The notes under the pieces were generated by a model. It saw only the letters and a list, made by a program, of their open reading frames with translations, did not search any database and was not told the DNA's origin. Position numbers and translations under genes: made by a program. Of a DNA stretch of 6,037 bases, positions 1-5,808 are shown in pieces (the stretch's first letter is position 1; each line of letters begins with the position of its first letter). This DNA is from Deltaproteobacteria bacterium (GTDB lineage: Bacteria; Desulfobacterota; SM23-61): assembly GCA_029857975.1 (NCBI GenBank), contig JAOUFX010000218.1, positions 1 to 6,037 of the forward strand, read 5' to 3'.

Positions 1-38
1 GGAGGGTTTTGGGCTGAAGAGCTTCCTCCTAAAATCAG
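1..38 (-). other. Region after the dsrP stop with a Shine-Dalgarno-like sequence
   Basis: The 38 bases after the dsrP stop contain TAGGAGGA on the minus strand (24-31), a strong Shine-Dalgarno match. No ATG, GTG or TTG follows before the window ends, so no gene can be called. It may belong to a gene starting just outside, or be chance. No terminator hairpin with a T-run is seen here, so the operon may continue. Confidence 0.35.
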
Positions 39-1196
39 CTAAGCCTCTATCTCCTCTTTGACGGAGATGGCCACTTTATAAAGAATCGTAAGGATGAAGA
101 AACCCATGGCCCAGACTCCCAGGGTGATAAGCACCTCGGGCCCCGTGGGATAATATCCCGTGATCTTTTCCAAGGGGGAAGGGATAAAACCCGTCACCAC
201 CAAACCGAGCCCCTTCTCAATCCACAAGGAAACAAAAACTGCCGTACAAGCTACCCCCAATATTCTATCGTTCCTTCGCGTGCGGGGGTTGATCAAAAGA
301 ATTAGGGAGACGGCCACCAGAAGGACAAAAGCCCACATCCAGGGGACCAGCTCATAGTGTCCATGAAGCCCGATGAAGCAATAAATAAAAGGGTGCATGT
401 GCTCAGGGATCTGGCTGTAGAATACCGTAAAAATTTCCATCAGGATGAAAAAAACGCTGATCACCACGGCATAAGTGACAATCCTGGCCAGGGCTTGGAT
501 AGCCCCATTGCCGACATTGAAGCGGGTGAATTTTCTGAGAATAAAACAAAGCAAGATCAATAGAGCGGGTCCGGAGGCAAAAGCCGAGCCCAAAAACCGG
601 GGGGCCATGATGGCGGTCAACCAGAAACTCCTTCCCGGGAGACCGGCATAGATGAAGGCCGTTACGGTATGGATACTGATCGCCCACGGAATGGAAAGAT
701 AGATCAAAGGCTTGACCCAACGGGGCGGGGGAACGGACTTCTTTTCACAAGCCAACACCGTCCAGCCAATCACGATATTTAAAAAGAGATAACCGTTGAG
801 AACGATCATGTCCCAGAAGAGGATGGAACTGGGAGTGGGGTAGATCAATAAATTGAAGGCCCGGGCCGGTTGGCCGAGGTCCACGATAATGAACATTAAA
901 CACATCATCACGGAGGCAACAGCCAAAAACTCACCCAGGATAGTGATCTTACCGAAGGCTTTGTAGTCGTGGAGATAGTAGGGAAGGACCACCATGACTG
1001 CGGAAGCGGCCACTCCCACCAAAAAAGTGAATTGGGCGATATAGAGGGCCCAGGTAACATCCCGGCTCATTCCCGTGATGCCCAGTCCGTAATCCAGCTG
1101 GCGAAGGTAGAAAATAAATCCAACCCCAATGCCGAGGATTAGAAATCCCACCCATCCCCAGTATCTTTGACTTCCGCTTAACGCTTTTTCCAGCAT
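39..1196 (-). CDS. dsrP: DsrP, NrfD-family integral membrane subunit of the DsrMKJOP complex
   Basis: A 385-residue, very hydrophobic protein with about ten predicted membrane helices, typical of the NrfD/PsrC family. In DsrMKJOP this subunit is taken to exchange electrons between the menaquinone pool and the periplasmic Fe-S protein DsrO; NrfD-type subunits carry no metal cofactor of their own. The N-terminus begins MLEKALSGSQRYWGW, followed at once by a first helix. Other polar or charged signatures include DLGQPAR in the first third and GLPGRSFW near the middle, both of the kind seen in this family. The reading frame stays open upstream to 1349, but the ATG at 1196 is chosen because GAGGG lies 4 nt before it and the longer form would add 51 non-family residues overlapping dsrO. 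It is the last gene of the dsrMKJOP set, 7 nt after dsrO. The assignment rests on family resemblance plus context and is strong. Confidence 0.95.
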   Translation of the reverse strand: MLEKALSGSQRYWGWVGFLILGIGVGFIFYLRQLDYGLGITGMSRDVTWALYIAQFTFLVGVAASAVMVVLPYYLHDYKAFGKITILGEFLAVASVMMCLMFIIVDLGQPARAFNLLIYPTPSSILFWDMIVLNGYLFLNIVIGWTVLACEKKSVPPPRWVKPLIYLSIPWAISIHTVTAFIYAGLPGRSFWLTAIMAPRFLGSAFASGPALLILLCFILRKFTRFNVGNGAIQALARIVTYAVVISVFFILMEIFTVFYSQIPEHMHPFIYCFIGLHGHYELVPWMWAFVLLVAVSLILLINPRTRRNDRILGVACTAVFVSLWIEKGLGLVVTGFIPSPLEKITGYYPTGPEVLITLGVWAMGFFILTILYKVAISVKEEIEA

Positions 1197-1200
1197 TGAT

Positions 1201-1206
1201 CCCTCA
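1201..1206 (-). promoter_or_regulatory. Ribosome binding site of dsrP overlapping the dsrO stop codon
   Basis: On the minus strand the sequence TGAGGG lies 4 nt before the dsrP ATG. Its first three bases are the dsrO stop codon TGA. A ribosome finishing dsrO therefore ends on the site where dsrP translation begins, which suggests coupling. This site decides the dsrP start at 1196. Confidence 0.7.
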
Positions 1207-1974
1207 AACGATATAATAAATCTGAGGTCGAGTCCCCAACCCCGGTTTGCGCCGGATGGTGAAATGAGCCCGAAGGGTTTTCCGGATCTCCGCTTGGGGA
1301 TCTTCCAAGTCCCCAAAAACCAGAGCCTTCTCTTTGCAGGCTTGCACACAAGCAGGCCGAAGACCTTTGGCCAACCTTTCCTCGCAGAAATTACATTTTT
1401 CCACCACCCCTTTGGTGCGGGTGGGGAATTCAGGATTGATCTCCTTGATGAATGGACGGGGATCCCGGTAATTCATGGATCTGGCCCCATACGGACACCC
1501 GGCAATACAGAATCGGCACCCGATGCAGCGGTGGTAATCCATCATCACAATGCCATCTTCCTTTCTCTGGAAGGTGGCTTTAGTGGGACATACGCGGACG
1601 CAGGGAGGGTTTGCACAATGGTTGCAAAGAACGGGGACCGCCCTGCCCTTCCATCCTGCGGCTAAATAGTCGTGTTCCAGCTCCGGAAAGACATTCCCAA
1701 AAGGTTCGTTCCAGATCCATTTGATCTCGTCCTTGGGGTTTTTAAAATCCGGAACGTTGTGCACCCGGTGGCAGGCCTCGATACAATCATGACAACCGCT
1801 GGGACATTTCTTGGGGTTGACTGCCATGGCCCACCTTTTGCCCCCCAACCTCTCCGGACGGCGGCTGATTTTGGGGGAATCACTGCCCCCCAAGGCTTCA
1901 ACGCCCGGTTGGATACTGACCCCCGCCAAAGAGAGCCCCACAATTTTCAAGAAGGTCCGGCGGCTATGAATCAT
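1204..1974 (-). CDS. dsrO: DsrO, periplasmic multi-cluster ferredoxin-like subunit with Tat signal
   Basis: A 256-residue iron-sulfur protein that passes electrons between DsrP and the periplasmic part of the complex. Residues 4-10 read SRRTFLK, a textbook twin-arginine motif, followed by a short hydrophobic stretch to about residue 27, so the folded protein is exported by Tat. Four cysteine sets follow: C57-C61-C64-C68 (CX3CX2CX3C), C117-C120-C125-C129 (CX2CX4CX3CP), C150-C153-C156-C160 (CX2CX2CX3CP) and C194-C197-C209-C213 (CX2CX11CX3C). This is the HmcB/NrfC-like layout and could hold up to four [4Fe-4S] clusters; how many are filled cannot be told from sequence. The frame is open to 2013, but ATG 1974 puts the Tat motif at the N-terminus and has AGGAG 8 nt upstream. 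The start overlaps the dsrJ stop as ATGA, and dsrP follows after 7 nt. Confidence 0.96.
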   Translation of the reverse strand: MIHSRRTFLKIVGLSLAGVSIQPGVEALGGSDSPKISRRPERLGGKRWAMAVNPKKCPSGCHDCIEACHRVHNVPDFKNPKDEIKWIWNEPFGNVFPELEHDYLAAGWKGRAVPVLCNHCANPPCVRVCPTKATFQRKEDGIVMMDYHRCIGCRFCIAGCPYGARSMNYRDPRPFIKEINPEFPTRTKGVVEKCNFCEERLAKGLRPACVQACKEKALVFGDLEDPQAEIRKTLRAHFTIRRKPGLGTRPQIYYIV

Positions 1975-2369
1975 CGCGGAGTCTCCTGCGGGACCACATG
2001 GCAGCTCCAACAATTCGGTTTGACGCCAGAGTAGTTATGGCAGGCATCACAAAATTTTTCTTTGTTGGAATGGCAACCAAGGCAGGTCTGAGAAAGGCTC
2101 ATGGCAAATTTTTTTCCTTCGCGGTTCACGTATAGATGCTTTCCTTCCCGAACCACCGCCTCTCTCCAGAAATTGACCAATTCCATATGGCTGGATCTCA
2201 TATAGGCCGTCGGTTCAATGCACTGTCTCACGTTCAGCCCCCGGATCTCGGGAGTGTCCAAAGAAAGAGATGGCGGCGTAGCGGTTCTTCCTTTTCCGTA
2301 CCAGAAAGGAAAAGTCCCCAAAACCAGGAAAATGAAAATCCCCCCTAAAATTTTTCCCCGGTCATACAT
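1971..2369 (-). CDS. dsrJ: DsrJ, membrane-anchored periplasmic triheme cytochrome c
   Basis: A 132-residue protein with an N-terminal hydrophobic segment (about residues 7-22), probably an uncleaved anchor, and a periplasmic domain with three haem c motifs: CLGCH (96-100), CDACH (107-111) and CWSCH (120-124). Three haems is the DsrJ standard. Upstream, RQCIEPTAYMRSSHM (48-62) matches the conserved segment that in characterised DsrJ supplies an unusual cysteine ligand giving His/Cys haem coordination; here that residue would be C50. The role of DsrJ in electron flow or sulfur chemistry is not settled in the literature. The frame is open to 2414, but ATG 2369 is preferred: GGAGG lies 9 nt before it and the anchor then starts a few residues in. 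It overlaps the dsrK end by 8 bp and the dsrO start by 4 bp. Family assignment is secure. Confidence 0.95.
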   Translation of the reverse strand: MYDRGKILGGIFIFLVLGTFPFWYGKGRTATPPSLSLDTPEIRGLNVRQCIEPTAYMRSSHMELVNFWREAVVREGKHLYVNREGKKFAMSLSQTCLGCHSNKEKFCDACHNYSGVKPNCWSCHVVPQETPR

Positions 2370-3984
2370 CCTTGGACGCCTCCGTCCCTGATAAAGGTTC
2401 TCCCCGCAATCCAACGATCCTCTTCTTCTCCCCTTTCATCACCAGGGCATTGGCGACCATCTCATGAACACCGGTGACTTCTACCCCGGGAACCCAATAC
2501 TCCATCAGGGAATGCAAGGTGGCCCGGTCAATCGCGCAGATGCAGGCCAACCGGTTCACCCCGTGTTTTTCTTGGACGAACTTCACGGCATTAGCCCGGG
2601 GAAAGCCCCCCCTCATCCTCACTTCCATGTTTTCGTCCGTACCCAGGCCGGCCCCTCCCCCACAACAGAAAGTCTGCTCCCGGATGGTATTTTCCGGCAT
2701 TTCATAAAAATGGTTACACACCTTCTTGATGACATACCGCGGTTCTTCGAATAATCCCATGGCCCGGGCAGGGTTACAGGAATCGTGGAAAGTGACCTTC
2801 AGGTGATCATTCCTGCTCGGATCCAATTGCAATCGGTTATGCCGGATCAGGTCGGCGGTAAATTCCGTGATATGGACCATCTTGGTGGACCTGGCATTCT
2901 CGAACTTTGTGCCCGTCAGTGGGGAGACCGGTTCCTCGAGAAAATCCGCCGGCCCATTCATCGTGTCCATGTATTGATGGAGGACTCGCCACATATGGCC
3001 GCATTCTCCGCCCAGAATCCATTTCACCCCTAATCTCCTGGCTTCGTCATATATCTTGGCATTGAGCCGCTTCATCAACTCGTGAGAAGAGAATAGGCCA
3101 AAGTTTCCCCCCTCGGAGGCATAGGTACTCCAGGTATAATTCAGGCCGATTTCGTGAAAGAGCATCAGATACCCCATGCAGGTAAAGGTGCCGGGGTCGG
3201 CGAACAGATCGCCGGATGGCGTGACAAAAAGGATCTCCGCACCTTTTTTGTTGATGGGGACCTCGACCCGGATCCCCGTTCGATCCTCGATATCGTCGGC
3301 GAAAAAATCCATCATATCTTTGATGCCGTGGGGTTGAAGGCCGAGATGATTTCCCGTGCGGAAACAATTAGCCGCCGGCTCAAGAATCCAGTTGATGTTG
3401 CAGCCCACCAGGTTGAGCAGCTCCCTGCCGATCATCGTGATCTCCGCCTGATCGATGCCGTAGGGGCAGAAGACCGAACAGCGGCGGCATTCGGTGCACT
3501 GGTAAAAATAGTAGAACCACTCCTTCAGCACATCGACCGTGAGCTCCCGGGCTCCGCCGAGTTTTCCCATGATCTTGCCCGAGGTTGTGAAGTACCGGCG
3601 ATAAATCGAGCGCAGGAGTTCAGCGCGGAGGACGGGCATATTTTTAGGGTCTCCGGAACCGATAAAAAAATGGCACTTATCCGCGCAGGCCCCGCAGCGG
3701 ACGCAAATATCCATAAAAAGCCGGAAGGAGCGGTATTTCTCCAGCCGTTCTTTGAACCCTTCCAAAATGATTTCTTTCCAGTTGAGCGGCAATTTCCAAT
3801 CGGCATCGGATGGCTGCCATTCCCTGGGGTTGGGAAGATCGAGGTACTTAAGGTTTTTAGGCGCTGCCGAATAACACCAGGTACCCGGCCTGAATTCAAC
3901 CGGAGTACTCATCCAACCTGTTCGGGGCGGGTCAAAATTGATTTGGGTGAGCTCGTCGGGTTTACGCACTTTAACCAACGACAT
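2362..3984 (-). CDS. dsrK: DsrK, HdrD-like cytoplasmic Fe-S catalytic subunit of DsrMKJOP
   Basis: A 540-residue soluble protein related to HdrD of heterodisulfide reductase. It is the subunit presumed to reduce the DsrC trisulfide on the cytoplasmic side, receiving electrons from DsrM. Two [4Fe-4S] sites are seen: C94-C97-C100-C104 (CVRCGACADKC) and C163-C166-C169-C173 followed by P (CTECRRCSVFCP). The C-terminal half holds the CCG-type site for a special catalytic cluster: C403 (HDSCNPARAMG), C440-C441 (FCCGGGAG) and C481/C483 (CICAIDR). An additional GGECGHMW segment precedes it, near residues 325-335. The N-terminal stretch with RTGWMSTPVEF and the LPLNWKEI segment is typical of DsrK rather than of other HdrD proteins. 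ATG 3984 has AAGGAG 5 nt upstream, inside the end of dsrM, and the dsrM stop is only 2 nt away. All expected cysteines are present, so the gene appears intact. Confidence 0.97.
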   Translation of the reverse strand: MSLVKVRKPDELTQINFDPPRTGWMSTPVEFRPGTWCYSAAPKNLKYLDLPNPREWQPSDADWKLPLNWKEIILEGFKERLEKYRSFRLFMDICVRCGACADKCHFFIGSGDPKNMPVLRAELLRSIYRRYFTTSGKIMGKLGGARELTVDVLKEWFYYFYQCTECRRCSVFCPYGIDQAEITMIGRELLNLVGCNINWILEPAANCFRTGNHLGLQPHGIKDMMDFFADDIEDRTGIRVEVPINKKGAEILFVTPSGDLFADPGTFTCMGYLMLFHEIGLNYTWSTYASEGGNFGLFSSHELMKRLNAKIYDEARRLGVKWILGGECGHMWRVLHQYMDTMNGPADFLEEPVSPLTGTKFENARSTKMVHITEFTADLIRHNRLQLDPSRNDHLKVTFHDSCNPARAMGLFEEPRYVIKKVCNHFYEMPENTIREQTFCCGGGAGLGTDENMEVRMRGGFPRANAVKFVQEKHGVNRLACICAIDRATLHSLMEYWVPGVEVTGVHEMVANALVMKGEKKRIVGLRGEPLSGTEASKDV

Positions 3985-3986
3985 AC

Positions 3987-4976
3987 CTACTCCTTCTCCA
4001 CAGGCAACCCGGCCGCTTTCATCTTGTCCCGGAATTCATCTTCGTATTCTTCGTAGGTGTGGACCTTCACCGGGTAATTCCAGGGATTAATGTGCCTGCG
4101 CGTGCGGCTGTTATTGGCCAGGTTTCTGGTGGGGCTGAGAAAAACTCCTCCCATGTGCATCAATTTGCTCAGGGGAAAGTAGGCCAGCAGAACGCAGACC
4201 AGAAAAAGGTGGACATAAAAGGGAAGGCCAATCCCATCAGGAATAACCGGCGTAAAACGGAACCATCCGCTGGCCAACTCTTTTACCCGGAAAAGATCCA
4301 CTTTATAAAAATGGCGCATGAGGATGCCGGAAAGAACTACGCCCAGGATCAGAAAAAGGGGAAAATAGTCCGCGGGAAGGGAAATGTAACGCAACTGGGG
4401 GATAACCATTCTGCGCAAAAAAAGGTAAGTCACCGCCAGCAAAAGGGCGGCATCCGTGAGGAAAAGCGTGGGCACGCCGATTTCAAAAAACCCATCAATC
4501 TTCGTTAACACATCCACCCAAGAAGGGATGGGCGTGGTAAAAAACCTTAGATGGCGCAAGAGAACGAAAAGAAATGACCAGTGAAAGGTCAGTCCAGCCA
4601 GCCAGAGCCATTTTGCTCCTCCATAAACGGGCCGTTGCCCCACCAGCGCAACTTTTGTGTTCCGGAACAGGGAGCGGAAAAGAAGGATCTCCAGAGCCAT
4701 CCTGGCGAATACTGCCGCCCCGCTGGATGGGTTCTCCAGAAAATTGCCCTTGATCCATGGTAAAGATTTTTGCTGCCCGCAGGTTGTCGGGATACGGAAA
4801 GGAACGGGAGACCTTCCCCATTGAAAGACTCGATAGCTAAAACCGAAAAGGAAAACGCCAAAAGCTGTGTAGGGGATAACGATTCCAAAAAGATAACGCC
4901 AGTTGGCCCCTCCCACAGCTCCGAGAGGTATTAGAACAAGGATGATGACGGCCAAAAGGGAAAACCTTACATTCAT
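3987..4976 (-). CDS. dsrM: DsrM, NarI-like haem b membrane subunit of DsrMKJOP
   Basis: A 329-residue membrane protein of the NarI-like diheme cytochrome b family. It anchors DsrK and carries electrons between the quinone pool and DsrK. About five to six membrane helices are visible (near residues 5-20, 28-48, 122-142, 168-188, 204-222, 250-270). Candidate haem-ligand histidines lie in the helices: H132 and H142 (FHWSFLFVLLRH), H222 (LMRHFYKVD), H256 and H274 (YVHLFLV to LMHMGG). The loop after helix two holds PVPFRIPTTCGQQKSLPWIK (residues 57-76), a segment I associate with DsrM specifically. The C-terminal 45 or so residues are hydrophilic and probably contact DsrK. ATG 4976 is the first start in the frame and puts the first helix at the N-terminus; a GGGGAAGG element lies a few bases upstream. 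It follows the RsbRD-type gene by 15 nt and precedes dsrK by 2 nt. Confidence 0.96.
   Translation of the reverse strand: MNVRFSLLAVIILVLIPLGAVGGANWRYLFGIVIPYTAFGVFLFGFSYRVFQWGRSPVPFRIPTTCGQQKSLPWIKGNFLENPSSGAAVFARMALEILLFRSLFRNTKVALVGQRPVYGGAKWLWLAGLTFHWSFLFVLLRHLRFFTTPIPSWVDVLTKIDGFFEIGVPTLFLTDAALLLAVTYLFLRRMVIPQLRYISLPADYFPLFLILGVVLSGILMRHFYKVDLFRVKELASGWFRFTPVIPDGIGLPFYVHLFLVCVLLAYFPLSKLMHMGGVFLSPTRNLANNSRTRRHINPWNYPVKVHTYEEYEDEFRDKMKAAGLPVEKE
3990..3995 (-). promoter_or_regulatory. Ribosome binding site of dsrK inside the dsrM 3' end
   Basis: AAGGAG on the minus strand lies 5 nt before the dsrK ATG and is contained within the last codons of dsrM. It fixes the dsrK start at 3984 and suggests that dsrM and dsrK translation are linked. 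Confidence 0.7.
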
Positions 4977-4991
4977 AGGGCCTTCCCCATT

Positions 4992-5546
4992 TCACTTTAA
5001 CAAGTCTATGTTGCTGGTCATATAATCCACCTTCTTATCCTTTTTCTCATAGAGCATACGGATTCTTTGCCAAACCTTTTCCGACGAGTTTTTCAACTCT
5101 TGGATTTTGATTTCGTGGACCTTCTCCCGGCAGCTCATATACATGTCGAAGGAGAGAAGAGTCAATCGATCCACCTCAGCCGCAAATTCGTGGAGCTCCT
5201 CAACGAGGTGGTTCCGCTTGATTTCCTTGTCTAACTCAAGGCTAACAATTTTTTTGAGAGCGGGGATAAAGGAGATGGCCTGGGATGGAGAAAGTTGCTG
5301 AACGGCCCGCATCCGGATGATGGGGTCGAGAAAAGGTAAAACTTTTTCTTCCTCCCAACCCCGCAGGAGCTCCCCATACAATCCTTCAAGGGATTCTACG
5401 ATCGTGGCGCCTACCGGGTTGGCAAAGCGGTTTCCCTTTTCCCTTATGAAATTTTGAGAATCCGCCGGATAGGTACTCAGGACCTCATCGAACCATTGGG
5501 TCAAAATGGGTAATTTCTTCTTAAATAAAAGGTCCTGCAGATTCAT
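4992..5546 (-). CDS. Stand-alone RsbRD N-terminal-type domain protein upstream of dsrM
   Basis: A 184-residue soluble, mostly helical protein. The N-terminus MNLQDLLFKKKLPILTQWFD, the RFANPVG segment (40-46) and the IIRMRAVQQLSPSQAISFI segment (76-93) match the RsbT co-antagonist RsbRD N-terminal domain family, a predicted globin-like sensory fold. No STAS output domain follows, so it is not a complete stressosome RsbR-type protein. The C-terminal third (about 105-172) is rich in charged residues with possible coiled-coil character. Genes of this type sit in front of dsrM in various sulfate reducers (from general knowledge), but a biochemical role is not known to me; a sensory or assembly role for DsrMKJOP is only inference. 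ATG 5546 is chosen because it gives the family N-terminus and follows GAGGAG. A longer frame from TTG 5600, 18 residues more, has AAAGGAGG before it but with only 3 nt of spacing. The gene ends 15 nt before dsrM. Confidence 0.85.
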   Translation of the reverse strand: MNLQDLLFKKKLPILTQWFDEVLSTYPADSQNFIREKGNRFANPVGATIVESLEGLYGELLRGWEEEKVLPFLDPIIRMRAVQQLSPSQAISFIPALKKIVSLELDKEIKRNHLVEELHEFAAEVDRLTLLSFDMYMSCREKVHEIKIQELKNSSEKVWQRIRMLYEKKDKKVDYMTSNIDLLK

Positions 5547-5549
5547 GTT

Positions 5550-5555
5550 CTCCTC
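5550..5555 (-). promoter_or_regulatory. Ribosome binding site for the RsbRD-type gene
   Basis: GAGGAG on the minus strand lies 3 nt before ATG 5546, within the longer purine-rich run GGTGAGGAG. It supports the 184-residue form. A second, stronger-looking AAAGGAGG at 5604-5611 precedes the alternative TTG at 5600, but its spacing is tight and the extra N-terminal residues do not look like the family. Confidence 0.6.
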
Positions 5556-5586
5556 ACCGGCGATGGTCATCCTTGGACCCCCAGAC

Positions 5587-5763
5587 TTACGTCCCTGCAA
5601 CAGCCTCCTTTATGATGTCGATTGCCATTTCCGAAGTCCACAGCACGGAATTCCGGATGAGCCGGGCGAGCCGTTTATAAAAATTGCCCTCCGGGTTCTG
5701 GGGGAGAAAAACATCCCCGGTATTCGTTCCGATTGGCAGTGAGTCCGAGTCCTCTACGGCCAA
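5587..5763 (-). CDS. Possible small ORF of 58 codons between dsrC and the RsbRD-type gene (doubtful)
   Basis: An open stretch in the same frame as dsrC, from an in-frame stop at 5794-5796 to TAA at 5587-5589. The only early start candidate is TTG at 5763; the single in-frame ATG lies near the end and would leave 13 residues. The translation has an amphipathic-looking C-terminal half, NFYKRLARLIRNSVLWTSEM followed by AIDIIKEAVAGT, which reads like real protein, and its stop lies 40 nt before the RsbRD-type start. Against it: no good ribosome binding site precedes the TTG, the start touches the base of a stable hairpin, and I do not recognise the product. It could be a short conserved gene, a decayed fragment, or chance. 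Confidence 0.25.
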   Translation of the reverse strand: MAVEDSDSLPIGTNTGDVFLPQNPEGNFYKRLARLIRNSVLWTSEMAIDIIKEAVAGT

Positions 5764-5786
5764 GAGGCGGGATAATACCCGCCTCT
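5763..5786 (-). terminator. Perfect 9-bp hairpin downstream of dsrC
   Basis: AGAGGCGGG and its exact reverse complement CCCGCCTCT are separated by a 6-base AT-only loop, giving a perfect stem with 7 G-C pairs. In the dsrC transcript the stem begins 22 nt after the stop codon. The bases after it on the minus strand (TGGCCG) are not a T-run, so it is a poor canonical intrinsic terminator. It may partially terminate, or protect the 3' end of a dsrC transcript after processing, which would let dsrC be more abundant than the genes beyond it. The structure is seen directly; the role is inferred. Confidence 0.6.
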
Positions 5787-5808
5787 GCTTTCTCTACAGA
5801 TTTCGAGA

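Noticed and set aside
1..29. GGAGG at 1-5 and CCTCC at 25-29 as a terminator stem after dsrP.
   Set aside because: The stem is only five base pairs with a 19-base loop and has no T-run, so it is not a credible terminator.
1264..2034. Plus-strand open frames opposite dsrO and dsrJ (1264-1665 and 1672-2034).
   Set aside because: They mirror conserved Fe-S and haem-binding genes on the minus strand and show no domain signature of their own.
3154..4056. A 300-codon open frame on the plus strand opposite dsrK and the end of dsrM.
   Set aside because: It lies wholly opposite two clear conserved genes, its translation has no recognisable motif and it has no convincing ribosome binding site. It is best explained as the antisense shadow of GC-biased third positions.
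5674..5702. TATAAA on the minus strand at 5674-5679 as a possible -10 box for the RsbRD-dsrMKJOP genes.
   Set aside because: No -35-like hexamer is found at the right distance (the bases there read CCCAGA), so there is no support beyond one AT-rich hexamer.
5741..5752. Tandem GAGTCC GAGTCC.
   Set aside because: Two copies of six bases are too short to separate from chance, and no further copies are seen nearby.
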